This document shows, one piece after another, positions 1 through 7,604 of a stretch of DNA of 64,000 nucleotides (its first letter is position 1; each line of letters opens with the position of its first letter). Both the position numbers and the translations under genes were made by a program. The stretch is from the NCBI GenBank assembly GCA_944385935.1, contig CALWZC010000003.1:122636-186635 (forward strand). The letters run 5' to 3'. The stretch comes from an uncultured Anaerofilum sp. Lineage in GTDB: Bacteria > Bacillota > Clostridia > Oscillospirales > Ruminococcaceae. The notes beneath the pieces were generated by a model, which saw nothing but the letters and a program-made list of their open reading frames with translations, was not told the DNA's origin and searched no databases.

Positions 1-645
1 CTTTGTGGTGATAAATTGTGTAAGCCCTACAGCATCCAGCTTTTTCCGCAAACGATTGATATTGACAGTAAGGGTGTTTTCGTCCACAAAGCTATCTGTT
101 TCCCACAATCGTTCCATCAATTTTTCTCGGCTTACAACCTTCCCTTTGTTTTCCATTAAAGCAAGCAAAATGCGGTATTCATTTTTTGTTAGGTCTACCA
201 CCACATTGTTGTATGTTAGCTGATTATCTCCTGTGTTCAGCAAAGCTCCTCGGTGCTCTAACACAGGCACAGCGGCGGCAAAATCGTAGGTTCTGCGAAG
301 CATTGCTTGAATTTTTGCCATCAACACCCCTTGGTCAAAGGGTTTTGCAATAAAATCATCTGCTCCCATGTTCATAGCCATTACAATATTCATATTATCC
401 GAAGCGGAGGATATAAAAATAATGGGAACTTTAGAAACTTTGCGAATTTCTCCACACCAATGATACCCATTGAAGAAAGGGAGAGAGATATCAAGCAAAA
501 CTAAATGGGGATTACACTGGGCAAATTCTCCCATAACATTGCGAAAATTCTGCACACAAATTGCATCTAAATCCCATAGCTTCATCTGTTCTGCCACAGC
601 TGCGGAAATTGTAGGGTCATCCTCCACAATCAAAATCCTATACAT
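1..645 (-). CDS. OmpR/PhoB-family response regulator (3' end outside window)
   Basis: Read directly on the minus strand: 215 codons are open from an ATG at 645 to the window edge with no stop, so the C-terminus is missing. The N-terminal receiver domain starts MYRILIVEDD, with the acidic pair at residues 9-10, the probable phosphorylated Asp in LVLLD near residue 52 and the conserved Lys in FIAKPF near residue 100. A linker is followed by a winged-helix DNA-binding domain (LTKNEYRIL, SREKLMERLW, VNINRLRKKL), typical of the OmpR/PhoB class. It should control transcription after phosphorylation by a sensor kinase, which is probably encoded just left of the window. The closest well-known types by feel are BceR/GraR-like antimicrobial-peptide regulators, but that subtype is a guess. 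Confidence 0.92.
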   Translation of the reverse strand, partial: MYRILIVEDDPTISAAVAEQMKLWDLDAICVQNFRNVMGEFAQCNPHLVLLDISLPFFNGYHWCGEIRKVSKVPIIFISSASDNMNIVMAMNMGADDFIAKPFDQGVLMAKIQAMLRRTYDFAAAVPVLEHRGALLNTGDNQLTYNNVVVDLTKNEYRILLALMENKGKVVSREKLMERLWETDSFVDENTLTVNINRLRKKLDAVGLTQFITTK

Positions 646-664
646 CTATTCTCCCCCACTTCTT

Positions 665-681
665 TACAGTATTATACTGTA
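665..681. promoter_or_regulatory. Palindrome over a possible -10 box upstream of the response regulator gene
   Basis: The 17-base stretch TACAGTATTATACTGTA is a perfect inverted repeat. Read on the minus strand it contains TATAAT about 25 bases before the response regulator start, so it could be the promoter -10 box inside an operator. It overlaps the 3' end of the yccF-like gene. Confidence 0.4.
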
Positions 682-1040
682 TATATAATTCTTGCCCCAA
701 AAGGACAAAGTGCTAATTTTGCTATTTTAAAGCACTGCAAACCAAAAGGAATACCTATAATAGTACAGCACAGCAATAACCCATTTACTGTTGCAACTAC
801 TGCCAAGGGAATACCACTAAGTATCAGCCAAAACACATTGGCAATGACGGACAAGGTACCTCCACCGTACTCCACATCTTTTCCAAAGGGGAAAAAAGCA
901 AGGGAAGCCATTTTAAAACACTGTCTGCCAATGGGAATGCCCACAATGGTAATACTCCATAAAATTCCTGCCAATGTCCAACTAAGACCTTGCCACAAGC
1001 CTCCACAAACAAACCAAATGATATTTCCCAAACAGCCCAT
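672..1040 (-). CDS. YccF domain-containing small membrane protein
   Basis: This 122-residue protein is almost entirely hydrophobic and consists of two similar halves. Each half contains the family signature: IVGIPIGRQCFKMASLAFFPFG and then IIGIPFGLQCFKIAKLALCPFG-type segments ending in a Pro-Phe-Gly turn. YccF family members are inner-membrane proteins of unknown function. The start at 1040 was chosen because AGGAGG lies nine bases upstream, whereas the longer reading frame from 1076 has no such site. A well-formed extended -10 promoter (TGATATAAT) lies just upstream at 1075-1083. The gene ends within the probable promoter of the downstream response regulator gene. The family call is firm; the role is unknown. 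Confidence 0.85.
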   Translation of the reverse strand: MGCLGNIIWFVCGGLWQGLSWTLAGILWSITIVGIPIGRQCFKMASLAFFPFGKDVEYGGGTLSVIANVFWLILSGIPLAVVATVNGLLLCCTIIGIPFGLQCFKIAKLALCPFGARIIYTV

Positions 1041-1074
1041 AGTATCTTGCCTCCTGTCTAATTTTCCTGCTGCC

Positions 1075-1083
1075 ATTATATCA
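1075..1083 (-). promoter_or_regulatory. Extended -10 promoter of the yccF-like gene
   Basis: Minus-strand TGATATAAT, an extended -10 box 35 bases upstream of the start codon. No good -35 hexamer is visible, which extended -10 promoters tolerate. Confidence 0.45.
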
Positions 1084-1125
1084 TAAAAAACGAAATTGGG
1101 TTGATAAACTTTCCAGTTTGCAAAA

Positions 1126-1166
1126 ATAAAAAGGAAGCAGAGATTTTCTCCACTTCCTTTTTTCTA
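1126..1166 (-). terminator. Intrinsic terminator of the feoB transcript
   Basis: Minus strand: a GGAAG-GAG stem with a symmetric internal loop pairs with CTC-CTTCC, flanked by A and T runs. It lies 11 bases after the stop of the small Cys-rich gene. The A/T symmetry suggests it could act in both directions. Confidence 0.75.
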
Positions 1167-1176
1167 TTATTGTATG

Positions 1177-1386
1177 CTATTGCTTTGTTCCATGACAATT
1201 GCCTTTTGTATGGCATCCTTGACAACTGCAAGGGCTGGCTGTGTTTCCATTGTGATGGGAACAGCACTTGCTCACCGGACAGCCGATACACTTAGCACCA
1301 CTCTTTTTTGCTTTAATCACATACCATGAGGCGGCGACTATTATGCCAGCTATCACCACCACAAGGACAACATCCACCATTGTCAT
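1177..1386 (-). CDS. FeoB-associated Cys-rich membrane protein
   Basis: A 69-residue protein with one N-terminal membrane segment (residues 3-22, VDVVLVVVIAGIIVAASWYVI) followed by a short soluble tail rich in Cys and His (CIGCPVSKCC, CSCQGCHTKGNCHG). This matches the small FeoB-associated Cys-rich proteins that follow feoB in many Firmicutes and are thought to help ferrous iron transport at the membrane; the mechanism is unknown. It starts 21 bases after the feoB stop, with AAGGAG eight bases before its ATG, so it is translated from the feoB mRNA. The terminator at 1126-1166 follows it. Confidence 0.9.
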   Translation of the reverse strand: MTMVDVVLVVVIAGIIVAASWYVIKAKKSGAKCIGCPVSKCCSHHNGNTASPCSCQGCHTKGNCHGTKQ

Positions 1387-1407
1387 ATAAAAAACTCCTT
1401 TTTTACA

Positions 1408-3417
1408 TTAGTTTGTTGCTGCACCAGCAAGGGCATATTCTTTTGTAATATCTTTATTTGCCTTTTGAATCAGATAGGCAATAATCGCTACAATAGCAGC
1501 CACTACAATCAATCCGGGCACAAATCCGGTTCCCAATGTGCCAGTAGTAACCAATGTGCCAACCTGATATACAACAAATGCTACTACATAGCCAGTTGCC
1601 AACTGAAGTGCCACACCACCCAAAAGCCATTTTTTGTCTTTAATCTCCGAGTTCATTGCGCCAATGGCAGCAAAACAAGGAGGTGTAAACAAATTAAACA
1701 TGAGATATGCCAAAGCTGCAACAGAGGTCAAACCCAATACAGTAGCAACTTCATTTCCGCCCTGAATCAATACTTTTTCTTCTACATCAATGAAGTTGGT
1801 AATGCCATATACCACAGCCAAAGTACCTACTACATTTTCTTTTGCAATAAAACCGGTTACAGCAGCTGCTGCCAACTGCCATACACCAAAGCCCAAGGGA
1901 ATCATCAAGATTGCCACAGGAGAAGCAATGGAAGCCAAAATAGAGGTGCTTTCTGCGCCTTCCTCTACCAGTTGGAATCCCCATGTAAAACTTTGCATTA
2001 TCTGTACTACAGTGTTGCACAACAGAATGATGGTTCCCGCTTTTACAATGTAAGACCAACCACGAGAACACATGGAAAGAAATGCACGTTTTAAGCTGGG
2101 CACTTTATATTCAGGCAACTCAATAATGAAGAAGGATTTTCTATTTTTGTAACCTGCAATTTTGTTGATGAGCAAAGCCCCGAAGAAAATCAGGAAAATT
2201 CCCATAAAATACATCAAGGTGCCAACCCATGAGGCATCTGCAAAGAACACACCAGCAAACAAAGCGATTACTGGCAATTTTGCACCACAGGGCATAAAGG
2301 GAGCCAACATAGCGGTGGCTTTTCTCTCTCGCTCGTTGCGAATGGTACGGCAAGCCATAACGCCGGGGATGGCACAACCGGTGGTAATAACAAAGGGAAT
2401 TACAGACTTACCAGACAAACCAACCTTTTTGAAAATGGGGTCTAGCACTACACTTACCCGTGCCATATAACCGCAATCTTCCAGCAAGGCAATGAGGAAA
2501 TACATCACCATAACCAAAGGCAGGAAGCCTACCACAGCACCTACACCGCCAATAATACCATCTACCAGAAGGGCTTGAAGCAATGGGGAGCTGTTCTCTA
2601 CCATTCCGCCAACCATTCCTTGGAAAGACTCAATCCAACCCACAAGGGTATCTGCTACAAATGGCCCCAAGGTAGACTGGGAAATGTAAAACACCAAAAA
2701 CATTACTACCGCAAAAATGGGAATCCCCAGCCATTTGTTGGTTAAAATACTATCAATTTTGTCCTGTGTATTTTTCTCTCTGCTCAATATCTTGCGGGTT
2801 TCCACCTTAGAAACCAGTTGGTTTACAAAAGCGAACCTGCGACGGTCGGCAGCCTCTACCTGTGCTTTATCGTTCAGAGAAATATCACCCTGTACATAGG
2901 GAGCTGTCTGCGCTCTTCCTTGTAGGGAAGCTGCTATTTTTACAAGCTGTGACAAGCCGTTTTCACCGGAGGAAGTGGAGATAGTTGCAACAACCGGGCA
3001 ACCCAATTCCTTTGACAATTTTTCTATATCAATTTTGGTTTCTTTCTTTTGGTTAATATCGCTTTTATTTAAAGCTACTACCATGGGAATTCCCAACTCT
3101 AAAAGCTGTGTGGTAAAAAACAAACTACGGCTTAGGTTGGTAGCATCCACAATATTGATGATGACATCGGGGTGCTCATTGCGAACATAACTACTGGTAA
3201 TGCTTTCTTCAGATGTAAAGGGGGACATAGAGTAGGCACCCGGAAGGTCTACCGCAATCAGTTCCTGTTGTCCATCCCAAAAGGATTTTTTAATAGGGCT
3301 TTCCTTTTTCTCTACAGTTACGCCTGCCCAGTTTCCAATTCGCTCGTTTCTTCCAGTAAGAGCGTTGTACATTGTAGTTTTTCCGCTGTTTGGATTGCCT
3401 GTAAGAGCAATTCTCAT
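1408..3417 (-). CDS. feoB: Ferrous iron transport protein B (GTPase-permease)
   Basis: FeoB imports Fe(II) across the cytoplasmic membrane. The 669-residue product starts MRIALTGNPNSGKTT, with the P-loop at residues 7-15, followed by the switch region (GNWAGVTVEKKE), the DLPG motif and the NKSD guanine-specificity motif. A helical spacer leads into the polytopic core with the two Gate-type repeats and the Cys-containing segment TTGCAIPGVMACRTI. The ATG at 3417 was chosen over an in-frame TTG 36 bases upstream because GGAGGG sits just before it. The gene is separated from feoA by a terminator and has its own TTAGTT-TC-AACTAA palindrome, so it can be transcribed apart from feoA. The small Cys-rich partner follows. 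Confidence 0.97.
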   Translation of the reverse strand: MRIALTGNPNSGKTTMYNALTGRNERIGNWAGVTVEKKESPIKKSFWDGQQELIAVDLPGAYSMSPFTSEESITSSYVRNEHPDVIINIVDATNLSRSLFFTTQLLELGIPMVVALNKSDINQKKETKIDIEKLSKELGCPVVATISTSSGENGLSQLVKIAASLQGRAQTAPYVQGDISLNDKAQVEAADRRRFAFVNQLVSKVETRKILSREKNTQDKIDSILTNKWLGIPIFAVVMFLVFYISQSTLGPFVADTLVGWIESFQGMVGGMVENSSPLLQALLVDGIIGGVGAVVGFLPLVMVMYFLIALLEDCGYMARVSVVLDPIFKKVGLSGKSVIPFVITTGCAIPGVMACRTIRNERERKATAMLAPFMPCGAKLPVIALFAGVFFADASWVGTLMYFMGIFLIFFGALLINKIAGYKNRKSFFIIELPEYKVPSLKRAFLSMCSRGWSYIVKAGTIILLCNTVVQIMQSFTWGFQLVEEGAESTSILASIASPVAILMIPLGFGVWQLAAAAVTGFIAKENVVGTLAVVYGITNFIDVEEKVLIQGGNEVATVLGLTSVAALAYLMFNLFTPPCFAAIGAMNSEIKDKKWLLGGVALQLATGYVVAFVVYQVGTLVTTGTLGTGFVPGLIVVAAIVAIIAYLIQKANKDITKEYALAGAATN

Positions 3418-3473
3418 GATTACACCCTCCTTATGATTTTGCTGCACTAACAATTACAAAAACAATCATTCGA

Positions 3474-3487
3474 TTAGTTTCAACTAA
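3474..3487. promoter_or_regulatory. Candidate iron-regulator operator upstream of feoB
   Basis: TTAGTTTCAACTAA is a perfect 6+2+6 palindrome 57 bases upstream of the feoB start. It shares the TTAG-N6-CTAA frame with the site before feoA. DtxR/IdeR-type metalloregulators bind TTAG-containing palindromes, so such a repressor is the likely reader; this is inference. Confidence 0.6.
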
Positions 3488-3495
3488 CCATGTTC

Positions 3496-3527
3496 TGAAA
3501 AAACAAGGGGCAGATTGTTCTGCACCC
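3496..3527 (-). terminator. Intrinsic terminator after feoA
   Basis: Minus strand: GGGTGCAGA-ACAA-TCTGCCCC followed by TTGTTTTTT, starting two bases after the feoA stop. It separates feoA from feoB transcription. Confidence 0.85.
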
Positions 3528-3528
3528 T

Positions 3529-3741
3529 TTAAATTTCTATGGCCTGTGCCAGTTGTGTGTCAATGTTGTATCTTCCATCTTTAATGGAAACCACACAACC
3601 ACCTTTTAGGTGAGAAATCACTGTAATTGGTTCCCCACTGTAACAGCCCAAAGAAAACAAAAACGCATTTAGTTCTTCATCTTCTGTTACAATGTTACGG
3701 ACAATATATTCTTTGCCTTCCGTTGCAGATGTCAAATTCAC
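3529..3741 (-). CDS. feoA: Ferrous iron transport protein A
   Basis: FeoA is a small cytoplasmic SH3-like partner of FeoB needed for Fe(II) uptake. The 70-residue product has the family pattern: an N-terminal strand, the EDEELNAFLFSLGCYSGEPITVI turn that corresponds to the usual LxxLGlxPGxxI motif, and the closing strand VVSIKDGRYNIDTQLAQAI. The start is a GTG at 3741, preceded by AAAGGAGGGG; no ATG is available at this position. Upstream is a strong promoter and a TTAG-N6-CTAA palindrome. The gene ends directly in its own terminator, an unusual arrangement because feoA and feoB are commonly cotranscribed. Confidence 0.95.
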   Translation of the reverse strand: MNLTSATEGKEYIVRNIVTEDEELNAFLFSLGCYSGEPITVISHLKGGCVVSIKDGRYNIDTQLAQAIEI

Positions 3742-3764
3742 AAAAACCCCTCCTTTTCAAAAGG

Positions 3765-3778
3765 TTAGACAAAACTAA
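3765..3778. promoter_or_regulatory. Candidate iron-regulator operator upstream of feoA
   Basis: TTAGACAAAACTAA, with TTAG and CTAA half-sites separated by six bases, lies between the -10 box and the feoA ribosome-binding site. A repressor bound here would block initiation. Confidence 0.6.
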
Positions 3779-3786
3779 CTGTATGC

Positions 3787-3815
3787 AGTATAGCACTGGA
3801 ATCCATCCTTGTCAA
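3787..3815 (-). promoter_or_regulatory. Sigma-A type promoter of feoA
   Basis: Minus strand TTGACA (3810-3815), 17-base spacer, TATACT (3787-3792). The match to consensus is nearly perfect and the spacing is ideal. Confidence 0.85.
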
Positions 3816-3832
3816 TACTCTTTTGCAAGAAA

Positions 3833-3876
3833 ATGGAAAAACAATCTCTAACAGATATGCTCCATTAGAGATTGTT
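3833..3876 (-). terminator. Intrinsic terminator of the padR operon
   Basis: Arms AACAATCTCTAA and TTAGAGATTGTT form a perfect 12-pair stem with a 13-base loop. On the minus strand the stem is followed by TTTTTCC. It lies about 50 bases after the SUKH-LRR gene. Confidence 0.85.
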
Positions 3877-3923
3877 AAAAGAAATTTTTGATACTAGATT
3901 TTATTCTTTGGAATACATTTTTA

Positions 3924-5828
3924 TTAAATCTGGTAGGTAAAGGAAGCGGTTTCCAAAACCTCTTTGTTCTTTATAGGGCACATTCTCAAATCAACGCTCT
4001 TTAAATTTGGCATTTGCAACAACAATCGGCAGTCAGAAAAATTGGTATTTTCCAATGACAGATGTTTCACAGATGTACATTTTGGTAAAAAGGAAAAATC
4101 TTCTACGCAAATTCCTCGGATGGAAAGATTCTTTAAATTTTCCATTTCACCAAGAATTGACCAATCCTGTAAACTGTAGTAATAATGCTTTCTGGGTAAA
4201 TATTTATCCGGTGGACACAGTACAACTTTTCTTCGGGTACGGTTCCAATTGATTACTGTTTTTTCGTTTAGTTCAATGGTCAGTTTTTTCACTTTTTCAA
4301 ACGTTTTTTCCCAATCTTTTGCCTTTGATGGACAACGACCAAACTGTGTACAAATACTCCATGCAACCAAAACATGAATTGGTGCGCCGCCCTTTTTGGA
4401 TGGTCTGTCCACATCAAATTCCTGCATATCCAAATCATACATTTCAATCCTATAGGGTCTGGGTACATTGGGAATAATCGGGTTTATTTCATTGTAAAAG
4501 AATTCTTTGGCCATAGCACACGCTGCTTCATAGACCTCATTTTCTTGCCTTCTTCGTACTGATTTTTCCAACTGTTCCGCATCATGAACATCTGTGCAAA
4601 ATATTTCCTCCTGAGCGAAGGCAAACTCCTCCTGAATCTTGAGCACCGGTTCTTTGAATTCTTGGCATGGAAAACGAACCAGATACTTCAATGTGATAGC
4701 AAGAAGTTTTAAATCTTCTCTTTCCTCCAGCAATGCACTCCAGAACTCTATATGTTCTTTTGCATCTGGAAATCTGGAAAACAGTATTACAAACTCTATC
4801 TTTTCTCTGCTAGTTGTTGCATCTTGGAACCATGGCAGTACCCGCTTTAATGATAATTGTTTGCTTTGAAACAATACTGTGATTACCAGCCATTTCTCTT
4901 GTACACTGAAAGTATCTGCAACTTCCATAATAGGCGCATACCATTTTTCAGACATCTGCTGTTTATCTATATCTGTATGTAAAAACAAACTATACAGTTC
5001 CTGTACAACAGGAACATACAAGCCCAATTCCCACCGTTTTTGTAATAATTCATGTACAAAATCAACATCTATAGTATAGAACAACTCCAAAAAGTCCCGT
5101 ATGTCTAGCATATCAATTTGTTCTAGAACGGCCTTTTTCATGAATTTTTGAGAATCTTCTGACAAATCCCGAATTTTTAGCATACTTTCTAATGCAAAGC
5201 ATTTTTCTTCTTTGGAGGTGGCTTGCAAATAATGTTGTTGTAGGGATTTTTCATCCCCATCTAAATTCATGGCAAATCCTGAAGTATCATAGTTGTTGCC
5301 AACTTCCCGCAGCCATCGCATATACCATGACAAAAAATCCTTTTCTTTGGGAAAGAATGCCCAACTCATTTCATACTCCACATAGACAACTCTACCACGG
5401 TTTGGGCCAGTTACCATCAGATATGTAAAATAAATATCTCCTTGGGAGGAAATGGGAATACAACCACGTTTCCAATCATCCTGTGTCATATCTTGTCGGC
5501 TAAAATCCCCTTGTTCTGCAATCTCTGGTGTAAGATATGGTGTTTTATCTGCTTCTACAGACCAATCCAGCCAACTCTCCACTTCTTCAATGGAAAACAG
5601 ACCACAGTGGGGCCCTGCTCCCCCATCTGCCACCTTTAGTAAAAATTGTCGGTACTGTTCTGGAAGTTCTACACCAATTTTCTTTTCAAAGGCTTCAACC
5701 TCTTTCAAAGAGGCCGGGGGATTCCATTCATACCTGTGACAATCTGCGCCAAACTGTTCACATTCACTATCTGTTTCCTTTGCCTTTTTTAGTAGGGCTC
5801 GCAATTCTTTAACAGGAAAATCGCACAT
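3924..5828 (-). CDS. SMI1/KNR4 (SUKH) domain protein with C-terminal leucine-rich repeats
   Basis: The 634-residue product begins with a SUKH/SMI1-KNR4 domain (about residues 30-170): WNPPASLKEVEAFEKKIGVELPEQYRQFLL is the family signature, followed by LFSIEEVESWL and the hydrophobic core strands. The middle 300 residues are helical and resemble no family I can name. The C-terminal 80 residues form three or four short leucine-rich repeats (LKNLSIRGI, VKHLSLENTNF, LKSVDLRMCPI). SUKH proteins are commonly immunity proteins against secreted polymorphic toxins (established for the superfamily), but many are unassigned. There is no signal peptide, so it is cytoplasmic. It is the last gene of the padR operon, six bases after the hydrolase, whose 3' end holds its ribosome-binding site. 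Confidence 0.8.
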   Translation of the reverse strand: MCDFPVKELRALLKKAKETDSECEQFGADCHRYEWNPPASLKEVEAFEKKIGVELPEQYRQFLLKVADGGAGPHCGLFSIEEVESWLDWSVEADKTPYLTPEIAEQGDFSRQDMTQDDWKRGCIPISSQGDIYFTYLMVTGPNRGRVVYVEYEMSWAFFPKEKDFLSWYMRWLREVGNNYDTSGFAMNLDGDEKSLQQHYLQATSKEEKCFALESMLKIRDLSEDSQKFMKKAVLEQIDMLDIRDFLELFYTIDVDFVHELLQKRWELGLYVPVVQELYSLFLHTDIDKQQMSEKWYAPIMEVADTFSVQEKWLVITVLFQSKQLSLKRVLPWFQDATTSREKIEFVILFSRFPDAKEHIEFWSALLEEREDLKLLAITLKYLVRFPCQEFKEPVLKIQEEFAFAQEEIFCTDVHDAEQLEKSVRRRQENEVYEAACAMAKEFFYNEINPIIPNVPRPYRIEMYDLDMQEFDVDRPSKKGGAPIHVLVAWSICTQFGRCPSKAKDWEKTFEKVKKLTIELNEKTVINWNRTRRKVVLCPPDKYLPRKHYYYSLQDWSILGEMENLKNLSIRGICVEDFSFLPKCTSVKHLSLENTNFSDCRLLLQMPNLKSVDLRMCPIKNKEVLETASFTYQI

Positions 5829-5834
5829 TTCTTA

Positions 5835-6461
5835 TCATTCCTTTCCTAAGCAAAAGCGTTTGATTATGTTTGCTAATTCAATAGGATTATCTTTGTTCAC
5901 CTCATGTCCAGCATTAGGAACTAGAATAAGCTGAGAATTTTTTATCTGTTCATTTAATTTTATAGAGGCTGGTTGATTCACTTTGTCCATTTTACCACAC
6001 AAAAGAAGAGTGTTGCAATGAATGTGTTTTAAATCTCCATAAAAATCCAATTCCATTATAGAATTACAAAGAGCAAGTAACTCTTTTTTTCCAATTCCCA
6101 TTTTTACAAATGCTCTATTTGGCAAAATACGAAAAATCATATTCTGAAATTTTAATATATTTTTAGGAATGGAAAACTGTGCTCCTATTAAAACCAAAGA
6201 ATACACTTTTGGGCTATGTTCTGCGGCATACTGCAAAGCAAGCATACCACCTAAGGAAAGCCCCACTAACACAAAAGGTTCATCAAATTGCTGGCAATAT
6301 TCTTCTAATCCTTGGTACAGGCGAGAATAAGAAACATCTGTTTTGGGTAACCATTGAAATATGTCTGGACAAAAAATTTCTAGATTATTGCCAATATGGT
6401 TCACTGTTTCGTTCCAGTCGGAAGGGTTTTGACCTAATCCATGAAGTAAAATACATTTCAT
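5835..6461 (-). CDS. Alpha/beta hydrolase
   Basis: A 208-residue soluble alpha/beta-hydrolase fold protein. The oxyanion-side motif LLHGLGQNPSDW is at the N-terminus. The nucleophile elbow GLSLGG places the catalytic Ser at residue 69. The acid is probably the Asp in LLCGKMDKVN (about residue 160) and the base the His in VPNAGHEV (about residue 185), so the triad is intact. The substrate cannot be predicted; small esterase or lipase-like activity is likely. AAGGAGG precedes the ATG. It sits between a HAAS membrane protein gene and the SUKH-LRR gene in a PadR-controlled operon, with short gaps on both sides. Confidence 0.85.
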   Translation of the reverse strand: MKCILLHGLGQNPSDWNETVNHIGNNLEIFCPDIFQWLPKTDVSYSRLYQGLEEYCQQFDEPFVLVGLSLGGMLALQYAAEHSPKVYSLVLIGAQFSIPKNILKFQNMIFRILPNRAFVKMGIGKKELLALCNSIMELDFYGDLKHIHCNTLLLCGKMDKVNQPASIKLNEQIKNSQLILVPNAGHEVNKDNPIELANIIKRFCLGKE

Positions 6462-6479
6462 GAATAGAGCCTCCTTACA

Positions 6480-7049
6480 TCACACGGATAATTTTTTTGC
6501 AGTTTTGCTGATTTTGTTACAATAAAGCACCAGTAATTTCCATGCGCCCTGCCCTAACCAATACAAAAGTACACCAATGACTATGGAAATAATAAATTCT
6601 ATGATGGGATTTAGCTGTATGGCTTCACCTGCATATATCCCAATATGTTGCATATATGGAATATGCAACGAGAATATATAGTCAATCATTTTAATTGCAC
6701 ATAAAACAGGAGCGATAACACCAGAAACAATAAATGTAGGAGCAATAACGCCTAAACAAGGTATAACAAACATTCCCGAAAGACCTGTTAAACTGTAAAA
6801 TGCGCAGATGGTTAAAAATCTGTTCCAACTAAATTTTCTTTCTTGTGCTAGCAAATTTCCAAGGTAGGCTTTTGCCAAATCTTTTGGACTTCCCAGTCTT
6901 TCTATAATTTTTTCTGCAGAAACTCCATTATTTTGCAGTTCCTGAATTTGACTTTTGATTTCGTTGATAATATCTACTCGTTCAGAAATAGCAATTGGCC
7001 TAAGGTATTTTTCCAATTTTTCAAGATAGTCATCGAATACTTTTTCCAT
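6480..7049 (-). CDS. HAAS/DUF1700-type membrane protein
   Basis: 189 residues. The first 65 form the helical HAAS-like signature (YLEKLEKYLRPIAISERVDIINEIKSQIQELQ, then IIERLGSPKDLAKAYLGNLL). Three or so membrane segments follow (about 80-100, 105-125 and 150-170). Such proteins are very often encoded directly after a PadR regulator and are thought to transmit or sense a signal at the membrane. That is the arrangement here: its start lies two bases after the padR stop. The biological role of the family is not well defined. Confidence 0.8.
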   Translation of the reverse strand: MEKVFDDYLEKLEKYLRPIAISERVDIINEIKSQIQELQNNGVSAEKIIERLGSPKDLAKAYLGNLLAQERKFSWNRFLTICAFYSLTGLSGMFVIPCLGVIAPTFIVSGVIAPVLCAIKMIDYIFSLHIPYMQHIGIYAGEAIQLNPIIEFIISIVIGVLLYWLGQGAWKLLVLYCNKISKTAKKLSV

Positions 7050-7051
7050 AG

Positions 7052-7384
7052 TTATTCTCCTTTTATTTCCTTAATTGCAGTAATCAAATTTTCCCATTCC
7101 ACAGACATTGCTGCAAGATACTCTTCTCCTTTGTTTGTAAGAGAGTAATATTTTCTTGGTGGCAGCCCTTCTGTTCCCTCTTGCCAAGAGGAAGAAATGT
7201 ATTCTTCCTTTAACAAACGCCTTAACAAGGGGTATATAGTATTTTCCTTTGCTGCAATGATAGGATATTTATCTAATGCGCTTATAATTTCATATCCATA
7301 GGAAGATTGTTGCTTTATTAAAAGCAAAATACAGAACTCCAGTGTGCCTCTTTTTATTTGTGATTTCCAGTCATCAATATTCAT
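7052..7384 (-). CDS. PadR-family transcriptional regulator
   Basis: A 110-residue winged-helix regulator with the family pattern KRGTLEFCILLLIKQQSSYGYEIISALD, the wing region TIYPLLRRLLKEEYI and PRKYYSLTNKGEEYL. The start at 7384 was chosen because GAGGAGG lies seven bases upstream; the longer frame from 7417 would run through the operator. PadR proteins repress neighbouring genes and themselves, often releasing DNA on binding small hydrophobic compounds. A near-perfect 27-base palindrome lies immediately before the gene. It heads an operon with the HAAS protein, the hydrolase and the SUKH-LRR protein. Confidence 0.92.
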   Translation of the reverse strand: MNIDDWKSQIKRGTLEFCILLLIKQQSSYGYEIISALDKYPIIAAKENTIYPLLRRLLKEEYISSSWQEGTEGLPPRKYYSLTNKGEEYLAAMSVEWENLITAIKEIKGE

Positions 7385-7398
7385 TACTACGCCTCCTC

Positions 7399-7425
7399 GA
7401 TATACAGTGTACCACACAGTATATC
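7399..7425. promoter_or_regulatory. Candidate PadR operator
   Basis: Half-sites GATATACAGTGT and ACACAGTATATC flank a central ACC, giving a 27-base palindrome with one mismatched pair. It lies 14 bases upstream of padR, where a bound dimer would block transcription. Confidence 0.7.
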
Positions 7426-7522
7426 ACATTTCAATAGTATATCTAAAATTTTAAAAGTATAGGTTCAAGAATTTGTTTGCTAATTTAGCTTGTAATATTG
7501 CATAAATACACGCTCTTTCGCA

Positions 7523-7557
7523 TAGAAAAAAGCCGCCCCATCCAATAGGGCGGCTTC
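7523..7557 (-). terminator. Intrinsic terminator of ileS
   Basis: AAGCCGCCC and GGGCGGCTT form a nine-pair G+C-rich stem, followed on the minus strand by TTTTTTC. Confidence 0.9.
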
Positions 7558-7604
7558 TCAATTTTTTAATAGACTTTAGCATGATGCCTTGGTAGAAATT
7601 GATT

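Noticed and set aside
51..223. Short plus-strand frames in the first 700 bases
   Set aside because: They are antisense to the response regulator, which is complete in motif order on the minus strand.
1465..2094. 209-codon plus-strand frame opposite feoB
   Set aside because: It is rich in Asn, Gln, Cys and Ser, as expected for the reverse of hydrophobic codons; no start signal.
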